This document shows, piece by piece, positions 1 through 8,859 of a DNA stretch of 64,000 bases; position 1 is the stretch's first letter; each line of letters begins with the position of its first letter. The notes beneath the pieces are model-generated. The model ran no database searches. It was not told where the DNA came from and saw only the letters and a program-made list of their open reading frames with translations. The translations under genes were made by a program, and so were the position numbers. Source of the DNA: Bacteroidota bacterium. Lineage in GTDB: Bacteria > Bacteroidota > Bacteroidia > Bacteroidales > Bacteroidaceae. Location: the NCBI GenBank assembly GCA_023426145.1, contig JAFABG010000026.1, forward strand, positions 62,001 to 126,000. Reading direction: 5' to 3'.

Positions 1-768
1 ATTCCTTGTTTCTACGCCTTGCAAAGCAGCCAATTCAGGAAGAATCAACGGTAATAGTCCACATCTCTCCAAATCAATAAATCCCTTTGAAGGGACAGGA
101 GAAAGAATGATTTTATTCAATTCATCTGCAATCCGTTCGCGTGAAATGATTTCAATTCTTTCCTTATTACGAGTAAGAGACTCAAAGGTCTTATCATCAA
201 TATAAAAGCCTAGTTGTGACGCAAAGCGAATACAACGCATCATTCTCAACGGGTCGTCACTGAATGTGATATCCGGATCAAGAGGAGTACGAATTGTTTT
301 CTCTTTCATATCTGCTATGCCTCCGAACGGGTCAATGAGTTCGCCCAATCGATCTTTATTCAAGCATACTGCCATAGCATTAATGGTGAAATCTCTACGA
401 TTCTGATCATCCTCCAAGGTTCCATCCTCAACAATAGGCTTACGTGAGTCGCGTTGGTATGACTCTTTACGAGCACCCACAAATTCAACCTCAATACCCT
501 TATATTTCACCTGTGCGGTACCAAAGTTTTTAAAAACAGCGACATGTGCACCACGTCCCAAATGTTTCCCCAAAGCTTCCGCCATGGCAATGCCACTCCC
601 CACAACTACTACATCTATATCTTTAGAAGAACGCTGTAGAAACAAATCGCGCACATAACCACCCACTACGTAGCATTCTAGCCCCAGTGTATCGGCAGTT
701 TTAGCAATCTCAATAAAAATTGGGGCGCTAAAATGCTGTTTCAGTTCTTCTTGTGTCAACTCAATCAT
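1..768 (-). CDS. cca: CCA tRNA nucleotidyltransferase (partial, N-terminal part)
   Basis: Class II polymerase-beta-type nucleotidyltransferase that adds or repairs the 3' CCA end of tRNAs. The visible 256 residues start MIELTQEELKQHF and contain the head-domain motifs in order: GGYVRDLFL near residue 36, the metal-binding DID pair shortly after (SKDIDVVVVG), RRDFTINAM, DPFGG and DDPLRMMRCIRFA. The gene runs off the left edge, so the C-terminal tRNA-binding and possible HD domain cannot be seen. The ATG at 768 is the natural start. Exact -7 boxes for the minus strand lie about 90-110 bp upstream. Poly(A) polymerases share this head domain, but the motifs and context fit the CCA enzyme best. 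Confidence 0.93.
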   Translation of the reverse strand, partial: MIELTQEELKQHFSAPIFIEIAKTADTLGLECYVVGGYVRDLFLQRSSKDIDVVVVGSGIAMAEALGKHLGRGAHVAVFKNFGTAQVKYKGIEVEFVGARKESYQRDSRKPIVEDGTLEDDQNRRDFTINAMAVCLNKDRLGELIDPFGGIADMKEKTIRTPLDPDITFSDDPLRMMRCIRFASQLGFYIDDKTFESLTRNKERIEIISRERIADELNKIILSPVPSKGFIDLERCGLLPLILPELAALQGVETRN

Positions 769-861
769 CTTTTTTTCAATACTTAACGATCAGCGAGCAT
801 GTCCTCATTGCTTGACAATGAGCCTGTTCACCCATAAATGGATCAACGATCCCCACTAATA

Positions 862-914
862 CAAAATTAGAAGAGGCAAAATTACAAAAATAAGGGAATA
901 TATTTGTAATTTTG
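862..914. promoter_or_regulatory. Divergent promoters between cca and the lipoprotein gene
   Basis: On the plus strand 907-914 reads TAATTTTG, an exact match to the Bacteroides -7 consensus TAnnTTTG, about 29 bp before the ATG at 943. On the minus strand the same octamer occurs at 862-869 and 877-884, pointing towards cca. Clear -33 TTTG elements at the usual spacing were not found. Confidence 0.5.
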
Positions 915-942
915 TCCCTATAATGTAAACCATAAACGAGTG

Positions 943-1785
943 ATGAGAAAACTAATAATCTTCTTTTGCAGTGCACTAGCGTTAAGTGCCTGCGGAAATA
1001 GTATTGAGAAAAAAGCCAACGAAAAGCTGACAATTGCCCGTGCTGCTTATGAGCGTGGAGATTACGAAGAAGCTAAAAAACAAATTGACAGCATCAAAAT
1101 TCTCTATCCAAAAGCATTTGAAACTCGCAAAGCCAGTCAAGAGCTAATGCTGGATGTAGAATTAGAGGCTAAGCAAAAACAGTTGTCTGGTTTAGATAGT
1201 GCACTTCAAGAAAAACAAAAAGCTTTTGATGCCATCAAAAGCAAATATACACTCGAAAAAGATAAGGATTACCAGCAAGTAGGTAGCTACATATGGCCTA
1301 CACAGACCATTGAGAAGAATCTTCATCGTTCATTTTTGCGCTTTCAGGTTGACGAACTTGGCATCATGAGTATGACTTCCATTTATTGTGGAAACAAAAA
1401 TATTCATCACATAAACGTAAAAGTAATTGCTTCGGACGGTAGTTTCGCCGAAACTCCAGCTTCCAAAGATAGTTATGAGACCACCGACATGAATGAAAAA
1501 ATTGAAAAAGCAGATTATAAACTTGGAGAAGATGGCAATGTTATTGAGTTTCTATATCTCAACAAAGACAAAAATATCCGCGTGGAATATATGGGCGATC
1601 GCAAATTCACAACAACAATGACTCCTGCAGATCGCGAAGCAGCAGCCAACGTCTACGAGCTTTATCAAATTCTGTCAGCCATGCAACAGATAAAGAAAGA
1701 ACAAGAAGACACGAACTTGAAAATAGAATTCATTCAGAAGAAAAAAGAAAGATATGCGATGAACAAGGATGGAAGTAATGACTAA
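943..1785 (+). CDS. Uncharacterised lipoprotein with coiled-coil segment
   Basis: Predicted 280-residue exported lipoprotein. The N terminus is a type II signal peptide with lipobox LSAC (Cys17). Residues about 25-60 look like a helical, TPR-like segment (AYERGDYEEAKKQID), followed by a charged coiled coil to about residue 110, then a mixed domain with no family I recognise, and another charged helix at the C terminus. GTG at 940 and ATG at 943 are adjacent; I chose ATG. The gene is monocistronic: divergent from cca, and closed by a strong hairpin 10 bp after the stop. The function is unknown. The domain after residue 120 could be a Bacteroidales-specific fold. Confidence 0.75.
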   Translation: MRKLIIFFCSALALSACGNSIEKKANEKLTIARAAYERGDYEEAKKQIDSIKILYPKAFETRKASQELMLDVELEAKQKQLSGLDSALQEKQKAFDAIKSKYTLEKDKDYQQVGSYIWPTQTIEKNLHRSFLRFQVDELGIMSMTSIYCGNKNIHHINVKVIASDGSFAETPASKDSYETTDMNEKIEKADYKLGEDGNVIEFLYLNKDKNIRVEYMGDRKFTTTMTPADREAAANVYELYQILSAMQQIKKEQEDTNLKIEFIQKKKERYAMNKDGSND

Positions 1786-1794
1786 CTCAACACC

Positions 1795-1830
1795 TCTAGA
1801 AAGTGCTTAATGAATTAAGCACTTTCTAGA
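1795..1830. terminator. Bidirectional hairpin terminator
   Basis: A perfect 17-bp inverted repeat (TCTAGAAAGTGCTTAAT and its complement) around a 2-nt GA loop, placed between two convergent genes (stops at 1785 plus and 1837 minus). T-rich sequence follows only weakly on either side, so it could also protect transcript ends. Confidence 0.75.
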
Positions 1831-1836
1831 AATCTA

Positions 1837-1974
1837 TCATTTCACACGTCTATTTAGCTGATTATTAGCCTTCCCCGCTTTTGATTTTCCGACTCGTTTT
1901 CCTGAAGTTTTCTTCTTTCCCGAATCTGCATTAGCTTTTCCTGCAAACGGATTACTCTTTTTTTTAATAGGCAT
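1837..1974 (-). CDS. Small basic protein, 45 residues
   Basis: A short open frame from ATG at 1974 to TGA at 1837, encoding a protein rich in Lys, Arg, Gly, Ser and Asn (begins MPIKKKSNPFAGKAN, ends NNQLNRRVK). It follows the upstream unknown gene by 30 bp in the same direction and ends 7 bp from a strong terminator hairpin, as expected for the last gene of an operon. It has no membrane segment or cysteine. The composition suggests binding to nucleic acid or ribosomes, but this is inference. Similar tiny basic proteins are easily missed by gene callers. Confidence 0.6.
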   Translation of the reverse strand: MPIKKKSNPFAGKANADSGKKKTSGKRVGKSKAGKANNQLNRRVK

Positions 1975-2004
1975 AATTAAAATTCTTTATTTCTCTAATA
2001 ACAA

Positions 2005-2994
2005 TCAATCTCCTTCGTAGTACTCACCTAGAAACCAACGTGCCACGAAATCCCAGTTTTCATGAAGCAAGTTTTGACCATTCTCAAATGGGAATTGTGC
2101 GTCGGGCAGCAGATCATGGTCCATACCATACTTTAATAAATCGAAAGGACATAATCCCGCCACACAAAACAATTCATAGGCTTCCTCTTCAGATAATTCT
2201 GCGTTATACATCGGATTACGATGATCAGCAAAATAGGCGGCTACATCCGGGCCGATCAGTAAACCCTTCGGATTAGCATACAACACAAAATTTTCGAACT
2301 CCTTCAAATCAGGTAATAAGGAATCTTCTTCATCCTCCCACTGTAAAGCTTGTACAAAAAACAATTTCAAAGAATCATACGAATCAAAGAACATTAAAGA
2401 TTCTCCACCACTTGCCTTAAGAAACCGTTCCACATTCGTAGGCAGTTTATCATCATCCTCAACAACAGGTAGAATCGTACGTTGTTTCTCCATCAACTCA
2501 GTCTCCATTAACCAGTCACCAGCAAGTCCATCACTAATAGGTGCTTTCTCGAAAACAGCATTCAATTCCTCATAAATGACATCAGCAAATCCTAATAAAT
2601 CTTCATCCATCGGATTTTCAACCTCACAAGTATCTTCCCCTACAGGAGAATTAATCCCCCACAACAGAAAAGCAATATCTTCCTTGTTTACCTCATCGGT
2701 ATAATAATCCTCACCTAATGAATAGAAGGGTAAATAACTTTGGTAACTCTTCTTATGCCATCGAATAAACTGTCTCCAGTTTCCTCCATCTGCCACACAA
2801 TCTTCCAAATAAAGTGTCAGCATCAAAGTCACCGATTTTTGACTTTCCAATGTCTGCTCGCTATATAAGTTAGAAGCCTTCACTATAAACAATAGCTTAT
2901 TGGCAAATTCAAGATACCAACGATCTGTATTTAGCACTCTGGCACGGTTATGTACATCAAGCCATGCTTGCATGTAAATTTTGTCTGCCTTCAT
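2005..2994 (-). CDS. Uncharacterised acidic protein (DUF3843-like)
   Basis: A soluble, acidic protein of 329 residues if it starts at MKADKIYMQAWLDVHNR, or 341 from an upstream ATG at 3030. I prefer the internal ATG because AG-rich sequence precedes it and because Bacteroidota relatives, as I recall them, begin with a similar 'MK..IY...WL..H' segment. It has no signal peptide or membrane segment, and many Asp/Glu residues lie in the middle and C-terminal parts. From memory it resembles DUF3843, a family without a known function; this needs a profile search. It lies 14-49 bp after ruvA and 30 bp before the small basic protein, so the three genes are probably co-transcribed. Confidence 0.7.
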   Translation of the reverse strand: MKADKIYMQAWLDVHNRARVLNTDRWYLEFANKLLFIVKASNLYSEQTLESQKSVTLMLTLYLEDCVADGGNWRQFIRWHKKSYQSYLPFYSLGEDYYTDEVNKEDIAFLLWGINSPVGEDTCEVENPMDEDLLGFADVIYEELNAVFEKAPISDGLAGDWLMETELMEKQRTILPVVEDDDKLPTNVERFLKASGGESLMFFDSYDSLKLFFVQALQWEDEEDSLLPDLKEFENFVLYANPKGLLIGPDVAAYFADHRNPMYNAELSEEEAYELFCVAGLCPFDLLKYGMDHDLLPDAQFPFENGQNLLHENWDFVARWFLGEYYEGD

Positions 2995-3043
2995 ATTTCT
3001 TTTTTGATTATTTAATTCGTTATTCAGCATTTCATTCCGTATA

Positions 3044-3649
3044 TCAAAGTCTCTTTAGTGCAAGTTTGATCACTTTCTCAACTGCCGCATCTGGATCTTC
3101 TTTAAGGATAGCAAGAACCACTTTTTGAGAAGGAGCAGCCGAAAAGCCTAGCATAGTTAAAGCAGCCACAGCTTCTTCTTGCACTTCAATATTAGTTGCT
3201 TGTAGAAGAGTTCCTGTAGAAGAGGCACTTCCGGCAACAGTAGTGCCCATCGTTTTTATCTTATCTTTCAAGTCTACAATAACACGTTGTGCGGTCTTCA
3301 ATCCAATGCCTTTCACAGTTTTAAGCAAGTTTGCATTCTCTGTACTGATCACATTCACTAATTCAGTAGGTGACAATGCAGAAAGAATCATGCGTGCCGT
3401 ATTCCCTCCTATACCAGAAACAGAAATCAATAACAGAAAAATCTCCCTTTCTTGTTTATCAGCAAACCCATAAAGCACATAAGCATCTTCACGGATAGCC
3501 TCATATATATAGAGTTTGCACGTCTTTTTTCCTTGAATTGCCGAGTATGTATTCAAAGATATATTAGTAACGTAACCGACTCCATTGCAATCGATTACTG
3601 CAGTTGCCGGACTAAGTTCGGCAAGTTCGCCTCTCAAATATTCTATCAT
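3044..3649 (-). CDS. ruvA: Holliday junction branch migration protein RuvA
   Basis: A 201-residue protein of the usual RuvA length. RuvA tetramers bind four-way DNA junctions and load the RuvB motor for branch migration. Domain I (OB fold) begins MIEYLRGELAEL, the helix-hairpin-helix domain includes VSGIGGNTARMIL and LKTVKGIGLKTAQRVI (residues about 80-125), and the C-terminal RuvB-binding domain III ends with DPDAAVEKVIKLALKRL. It is the first gene of a minus-strand operon with the DUF3843-like gene and the small basic protein. An exact -7 box at 3658-3665 sits only 8 bp before the ATG, which would make the mRNA nearly leaderless. Confidence 0.97.
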   Translation of the reverse strand: MIEYLRGELAELSPATAVIDCNGVGYVTNISLNTYSAIQGKKTCKLYIYEAIREDAYVLYGFADKQEREIFLLLISVSGIGGNTARMILSALSPTELVNVISTENANLLKTVKGIGLKTAQRVIVDLKDKIKTMGTTVAGSASSTGTLLQATNIEVQEEAVAALTMLGFSAAPSQKVVLAILKEDPDAAVEKVIKLALKRL

Positions 3650-3657
3650 AATGGGAA

Positions 3658-3665
3658 CAAAGATA
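3658..3665 (-). promoter_or_regulatory. -7 box of ruvA promoter
   Basis: Minus strand TATCTTTG, an exact TAnnTTTG match, 8 bp before the ruvA ATG. If it is used, transcription starts within a few bases of the start codon. Confidence 0.45.
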
Positions 3666-3813
3666 AAACAAAATAAACACAGCGAATGCAGAATCTGAAA
3701 GTTTTATCCCCTTGAAAAGAAATTATCGTTTTCATCACATATCCACGCAGTTTTAAGTGGTGAAAAAATTAAAAATTATGCAATTACCGATCTAGAGTTC
3801 CTAGAAAATAGAT

Positions 3814-3821
3814 TACTTTTG
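3814..3821 (+). promoter_or_regulatory. -7 box of ddh promoter
   Basis: TACTTTTG matches TAnnTTTG exactly, 44 bp before the ddh ATG. No clear -33 element. Confidence 0.5.
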
Positions 3822-3865
3822 TTCGAAACTTAAAGACAATTAATCACATTAAAACCAACAAAAGA

Positions 3866-4765
3866 ATGAAAAAAATTAAAGCAGCGATTGTCGGTTATGG
3901 CAACATCGGACATTATGTACTTGAAGCACTACAAGCAGCACCAGATTTCGAAATAGTAGGCATAGTTCGCCGGGCTGGATCCGATAACAAACCCGAAGAA
4001 TTGGCAAACTACACCGTAGTTAAAGAGATGAAAGATTTAGTAGGTGTAGAAGTTGCCATCCTTTGCACGCCTACACGCAGTGTTGAAAGCTATGCTAAAA
4101 AATACCTAGCTATGGGAATTAATACCGTAGATAGTTTCGATATCCACACAGAAATTGTTGACCTACGCCGCACACTTGATACTACAGCCAAAGCGCATAA
4201 AGCCGTATCGATCATCTCGGCAGGATGGGATCCTGGAAGCGACTCCATCGTACGTACAATGCTTGAAGCCATTGCGCCTAAAGGCATTACCTATACCAAC
4301 TTCGGACCCGGCATGAGTATGGGACACACCGTAGCTGTAAAAGCAATAGACGGAGTAAAAGCTGCTTTGTCCATGACTATCCCTGCCGGAACAGGAATCC
4401 ACCGCCGTATGGTATACATCGAGCTCAAAGATGGATATAAATTTGAAGAAGTAGCCGCCGCCATAAAATCGGACGCTTACTTTATTAATGATGAAACACA
4501 TGTCAAACTTGTATCTAGTGTAGACACCTTGCTCGACATGGGGCATGGTGTAAATCTCACTCGCAAAGGAGTATCAGGTAAAACACAAAACCAATTATTC
4601 GAGTTCAACATGCAAATTAATAACCCTGCACTTACCGCTCAAGTGCTTGTATGCGTTGCTAGGGCCTCTTTGAGGCAAACACCAGGATGCTATACCATGG
4701 TGGAAATACCTGTTATAGATCTTCTTCCTGGAGACCGGGAGAATTGGATCGAACACTTAGTCTAA
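3866..4765 (+). CDS. ddh: meso-Diaminopimelate D-dehydrogenase
   Basis: NADPH-dependent enzyme that interconverts L-tetrahydrodipicolinate with ammonia and meso-diaminopimelate. It is a one-step shortcut in the lysine and peptidoglycan precursor pathway. The 299-residue protein has an N-terminal Rossmann fold (AAIVGYGNIGHYVLEAL, residues 7-23), the CTPTRSV segment, and the family-typical ISAGWDPGSDS and NFGPGMSMGHTVAVKAI stretches that form the substrate site. Length and order fit the Ddh family throughout. It is monocistronic: it has its own -7 box and a hairpin terminator follows. Confidence 0.95.
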   Translation: MKKIKAAIVGYGNIGHYVLEALQAAPDFEIVGIVRRAGSDNKPEELANYTVVKEMKDLVGVEVAILCTPTRSVESYAKKYLAMGINTVDSFDIHTEIVDLRRTLDTTAKAHKAVSIISAGWDPGSDSIVRTMLEAIAPKGITYTNFGPGMSMGHTVAVKAIDGVKAALSMTIPAGTGIHRRMVYIELKDGYKFEEVAAAIKSDAYFINDETHVKLVSSVDTLLDMGHGVNLTRKGVSGKTQNQLFEFNMQINNPALTAQVLVCVARASLRQTPGCYTMVEIPVIDLLPGDRENWIEHLV

Positions 4766-4790
4766 TTTTTTCATCAATAATTTTAATAAA

Positions 4791-4828
4791 AAATAGAGAA
4801 AGGAGGTACACCTTTTTCTATTTTTTTT
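4791..4828 (+). terminator. Rho-independent terminator after ddh
   Basis: An inverted repeat (AAATAGAGAAAGG with CCTTTTTCTATTT, one G-T pair) is followed by a run of eight T. The end of the T run overlaps the promoter of the next gene. Confidence 0.85.
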
Positions 4829-4835
4829 ATCTTTG
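4828..4835 (+). promoter_or_regulatory. -7 box for the DUF3857 gene pair
   Basis: TATCTTTG matches TAnnTTTG exactly, 26 bp before the ATG at 4862, directly behind the ddh terminator. Confidence 0.55.
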
Positions 4836-4861
4836 CCAAATACGAAAAAAACGCACTATAT

Positions 4862-6877
4862 ATGAAAAAGCTATTTGCACTTTCCATCTTTCTATTTCTA
4901 CTCCTGTCAACTACGTTTTCTCAAGAGTCAAACAATCCCTTCCAAACGAGTCTAAAATACGGGAAACCTTCCGATGAAGAGTTAGCTATGACCACCTACG
5001 CAGCGGATACTTCTGCTGCAGCAGTTGTACTCTATTCCAAATGCAAAGTTTCTTACGATATTATTGGGAACGAATTTCGTATCTTCTATAATTATGAAGT
5101 CAAAATTAAAGTGCTTAAATCAGAAGGAAAATCTTATGCGGATATCAATATCCCATACTATTCCAATGAACACACTCCCTCATTAAAAGAAAATATTACT
5201 CAACTAGATGCATCCGCTTACAATATGGAAGGAGGAAAAATGGTTCGTACGAAAATGAAGCGTGACCTAGTCTTTTCCGAACGGTTAAACAAGCAATATA
5301 TGCAACTGAAATTTTCAATACCGGCAGTGAGAAAAGGTACGGTGTTCGAATACAAATATCAGCTGAATTCAGATCTTTATTACAACATCAATTCATGGGA
5401 AGCACAGAAAAGTATTCCAGTGATCTATACTCAATATGATATTACTATTCCCGAATATTTCAAATTTAACCTCGATATGAGAGGCTACCATCGACTAATT
5501 AGCAAAGATGATTTAAGTAACCTTTCGTTCTCGTTCAGCTTAGGAAACGGACAGAGAGAAACAGTTACCTGCAGTGGACGTCACATGGTTTTCACCGGAA
5601 CAGATATTCCTGCCATCCATCAAGACAGCTATGTATGGTGCACTGACGATTACCGAAGTAGTATTAATTTTGAACTTCAAGGAATAGACTTTCCCGGTTC
5701 AATCTACAAATCGTTCACCAGCACCTGGGAAAATATTGATAAGATGCTAATGGAAGACGAAGACTTTGGCGACCCACTCAAGATGCGTAATCCCTACCGT
5801 GAAGAGATGGCGTCATTAGGACTAGAAAAATTATCCGACCGACAAGAAAAAATTGCAGCCATTTACACCTTCCTTAAAAAGAGAATCTCATGGAACGATC
5901 AATATAGCTTATATGGTAGCGAAGTTAAGAAAGCCATCAAAAACGGAACAGGCAGCAACGCTGACATTAATTTTGTATTAATGAGCATGTTGCGTGATGC
6001 TAACATCCCCTGCTATCCAATAGTGATGAGTCGCAAAAGTATGGGTATCCTGCCTTATAGTCATCCGTCCTTGCAAAAGCTAAATACCTTCATTGTAGGA
6101 ATAGCCGATACGGACAGTACATTTGTATTCCTTGACGGATCAGTGACTTACGGATATTTAAATGTGCTTCCACCAGTACTTATGGTAGACCGTGCACGCC
6201 TCATCACTCCCGATAAAGGAAGTGAATGGATTAATCTTAGCAAGCTTGGTAAGAACCAAATACGCGCTGCTATCATAGCTGAGCTTAATCCAAATGGACA
6301 AATCATCGGTAGTCGCAATGCCGTATACCTTGGTCAATATGCTGCAGATCTTCGCAAACACTATCATTCTGCAAAAGATAGTGTAGATTATATTAATAAA
6401 GTAGAAGCTGAAGAAAACATCAAAGTTAAGCAATGGTCGGTCAGTAATCTTGATACATTCTCACCCAGAATCACCGAATCACTCGAATTTGAGAAGCAGA
6501 CAACAGTAAATGACAACCTAATTTACGTCAATCCATTGATTTTCATGCATGTGAGTAAATGTCCATTCACAGAGGCTGTTAGAAAACTACCTCTAGAATT
6601 ACAGCATACAGAGAACATAATCCTATCTATTACACTGAAACTACCTGAAGGCTATGTTGTTGAAGAACTTCCTCAAAGAATGATATTGAAAACAGAAGAT
6701 AAGCAAGACATCGTGAAGTATAATATCAACAAAGAAAATAACACCCTTAATATATCTTATGCATTCACCGGCAATAAGCTACTTCACCTTGCTAATGAAT
6801 ATGCATCAGTAAAGTCTTTCTGGGAAACACTTGCTGAAAAGAATAATGAGATGGTTGTACTAAAAAAGAACGAATAA
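4862..6877 (+). CDS. DUF3857 / transglutaminase-like protein, probably inactive
   Basis: A 671-residue exported protein with a Sec signal peptide (MKKLFALSIFLFLLLSTTFS). The N-terminal half is a DUF3857 beta-rich domain (YNYEVKIKVLKSEGKSYAD, PAVRKGTVFEYKYQ). The middle has a transglutaminase-like fold (residues about 325-430), and the C-terminal part is a second beta domain. The transglutaminase core appears degenerate: where the family has a Cys in G-D-C-K, this protein reads TGSNADINF with Asn366, and the expected NHV histidine segment reads NTFIVGI. It is therefore likely to be a pseudoenzyme or binding protein. The next gene starts 1 bp after its stop and encodes an intact-looking paralogue, so the two proteins may act together in the periplasm or on the surface. 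Confidence 0.8.
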   Translation: MKKLFALSIFLFLLLSTTFSQESNNPFQTSLKYGKPSDEELAMTTYAADTSAAAVVLYSKCKVSYDIIGNEFRIFYNYEVKIKVLKSEGKSYADINIPYYSNEHTPSLKENITQLDASAYNMEGGKMVRTKMKRDLVFSERLNKQYMQLKFSIPAVRKGTVFEYKYQLNSDLYYNINSWEAQKSIPVIYTQYDITIPEYFKFNLDMRGYHRLISKDDLSNLSFSFSLGNGQRETVTCSGRHMVFTGTDIPAIHQDSYVWCTDDYRSSINFELQGIDFPGSIYKSFTSTWENIDKMLMEDEDFGDPLKMRNPYREEMASLGLEKLSDRQEKIAAIYTFLKKRISWNDQYSLYGSEVKKAIKNGTGSNADINFVLMSMLRDANIPCYPIVMSRKSMGILPYSHPSLQKLNTFIVGIADTDSTFVFLDGSVTYGYLNVLPPVLMVDRARLITPDKGSEWINLSKLGKNQIRAAIIAELNPNGQIIGSRNAVYLGQYAADLRKHYHSAKDSVDYINKVEAEENIKVKQWSVSNLDTFSPRITESLEFEKQTTVNDNLIYVNPLIFMHVSKCPFTEAVRKLPLELQHTENIILSITLKLPEGYVVEELPQRMILKTEDKQDIVKYNINKENNTLNISYAFTGNKLLHLANEYASVKSFWETLAEKNNEMVVLKKNE

Positions 6878-6878
6878 A

Positions 6879-8774
6879 ATGAACCTCCCTAATCCAATGT
6901 GTACAGTTCTCGGGCTATTATATATTTGCCTAAGCTTATACACAACACCAATTTGTGCGCAAGATATAACCAACGCCTCCAATTCGATACTAATCGACTC
7001 CAAAACAGAAGTTGTCGTAAAATCGATGACCCTCTCTGTGGAAAAAGAGACAAGAACAATCACCATTCTCAATAAAAAAGGATTGGATGCAGCCCATTTC
7101 TTCTGCAGTTGCGACCAGTTTCATTCCTTACAGAAGTTTAGCGGAGAATTATTTAATACATCGGGACAAAGCGTAAGAAAAATAAAGAAATCGGACCTAC
7201 AAAAGAGTGAATACAGCACTTCACTCACTACAGATGATTATTACTATTACTACGAATGTAACTATCCTTCTTTTCCTTTCACAGTGACATACACCTGGGA
7301 AGTAAGATGTGATGACGGAGTAATAAACTATACGACCTTTATGCCGCAAATGGACTTTAACCAGGGAGTAGAAAAAGCAACCTATCGAATCGAATTACCT
7401 TCGGGACAACAATGCAGATATCAGACCTTGAACACTGAATCAAAGAATATTCAAGTAAAAGAATCTACTGGTGCCGCAGGACAACAGGTCATTGAAGTTT
7501 TGGCCACACAATTGCCTCCCATAGAGAGCGAGCCATTCGGACCTAGCTTTGCCGAACTATTTCCACGCGTGTATTTCGCACCTTCCGCCTTTAGCTTCGA
7601 CAAAACTCAAGGTGACATGAGTACTTGGCAAAAGTATGGACTGTGGCAATATGATCTGCTTGATGGACGAGATCAGCTCACCGAAGAATTTAAGAGCAAA
7701 CTGCACGAATGGACAGCTCACTGCACCACAGATCGTGAAAAAGTAAAGGTAATCTATGATCATCTAGCCAAAACGACCCGCTACGTAAGTATTCAACTAG
7801 GAATTGGAGGGCTACAACCTATTGCTGCTGCCGATGTCTGTCGCACCGGATTCGGTGATTGCAAAGGACTGTCCAACTACACTCGAGCTATGCTAAAAGA
7901 ACTAGGTATCCCTTCCATCTATACGGTAATCAGCACAACGAATGAGCGCTTGTTACCCAATTTTTCTAGTGTCAACCAAATGAACCATGTCATTCTGCAA
8001 GTACCTCTTCAACAGGATACCCTTTGGCTAGAATGCACCAATCCCGAGCTTCCCTTCGGCTATATCCATCAGGGTATTGCAGGGCACGATGCATTACTTA
8101 TCGAACCTACTGGAGGAAGAATCTATCGCCTACCTTCTTACCCTGACTCACTAAACACTCAACGGGTTACTGCACATATCTCACTCTCACCGACTGCAGA
8201 AGGTAAAATAGAGGTTAATGAAATATCCCGGGTATTTCAATATGAAAATGAAGTAGGTATTAGCTCACTGGAAGCTAACAAACAAAAAGATTATATCCGC
8301 TCTCATATCAATCTTTCACAAGCTGATATCCTTAGCTTACAAATCAGCGAATGCAAAGATAAAAATCCATCTTTTACATTAAACTACACAGCAAGCACAC
8401 ACCAATACGGACATAAAACAGGAAATCGTCTATTCATTCCTACCAATGTATTCCGTAAAAGCTTCAGTGTACCCCACATCACGAAGCGAACTTACCCTAT
8501 CCACATTAATTATGGCTACTCAGACACTGATAGCATTCACTTTCAGCTGCCTGAAGGATATGTTATCGAAGGACTCCCACAAGCAGTCGACTTAAAAAAT
8601 AAATTCGGCAGCTTTCATTCGTCTATTCAAGTAGATGGCCGTGAAGTACTAATTCTCCATCATTTATTAATGCGCAAAGGCATTTACTCACCTGAAGAGT
8701 ATGCTGCCTTTCTCGACTTCCGAAAACAGGTAGGCGCACAGTATAATGGAAAGATGATTTTGAAAAAGGAATAG
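6879..8774 (+). CDS. DUF3857 / transglutaminase-like protein with intact catalytic residues
   Basis: A 631-residue exported protein (hydrophobic N terminus ending near TPICA) with the same domain order as its upstream neighbour: DUF3857, transglutaminase-like core, C-terminal beta domain. Here the core keeps Cys328 (GFGDCKGLSNYTRAM), His370 (NQMNHVILQV) and an acidic residue at Glu385 (LWLECTNP), consistent with a working papain-like triad. Proteins of this type are widespread in Bacteroidota. Their substrate is not known to me; protease or amidase activity is the family-level guess. The gene is translationally adjacent to the upstream paralogue, with a 1-bp gap. Confidence 0.82.
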   Translation: MNLPNPMCTVLGLLYICLSLYTTPICAQDITNASNSILIDSKTEVVVKSMTLSVEKETRTITILNKKGLDAAHFFCSCDQFHSLQKFSGELFNTSGQSVRKIKKSDLQKSEYSTSLTTDDYYYYYECNYPSFPFTVTYTWEVRCDDGVINYTTFMPQMDFNQGVEKATYRIELPSGQQCRYQTLNTESKNIQVKESTGAAGQQVIEVLATQLPPIESEPFGPSFAELFPRVYFAPSAFSFDKTQGDMSTWQKYGLWQYDLLDGRDQLTEEFKSKLHEWTAHCTTDREKVKVIYDHLAKTTRYVSIQLGIGGLQPIAAADVCRTGFGDCKGLSNYTRAMLKELGIPSIYTVISTTNERLLPNFSSVNQMNHVILQVPLQQDTLWLECTNPELPFGYIHQGIAGHDALLIEPTGGRIYRLPSYPDSLNTQRVTAHISLSPTAEGKIEVNEISRVFQYENEVGISSLEANKQKDYIRSHINLSQADILSLQISECKDKNPSFTLNYTASTHQYGHKTGNRLFIPTNVFRKSFSVPHITKRTYPIHINYGYSDTDSIHFQLPEGYVIEGLPQAVDLKNKFGSFHSSIQVDGREVLILHHLLMRKGIYSPEEYAAFLDFRKQVGAQYNGKMILKKE

Positions 8775-8809
8775 GCCAAACTACTAAAAAAAGAATCGAG
8801 CCTATTTTT
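8770..8809 (+). terminator. Possible terminator after the DUF3857 pair
   Basis: AATAGGC at 8770-8776 pairs with GCCTATT at 8800-8806 and a short T run follows. The loop is long (23 nt), so this is a weak candidate. Confidence 0.4.
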
Positions 8810-8825
8810 GAAGGAAATAAAACTG

Positions 8826-8833
8826 TACCTTTG
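8826..8833 (+). promoter_or_regulatory. -7 box of the hemolysin III family gene
   Basis: TACCTTTG, an exact TAnnTTTG match, 26 bp before the TTG start at 8860. Its position supports that start, because no in-frame ATG or GTG lies between the box and the TTG. Confidence 0.55.
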
Positions 8834-8859
8834 CCCACGAACTAAAAACTTGGGTCACA

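Noticed and set aside
4687..4977. 96-codon plus-strand ORF across the ddh end and the next gene start
   Set aside because: It runs through a terminator, a promoter and two better-supported genes in other frames.
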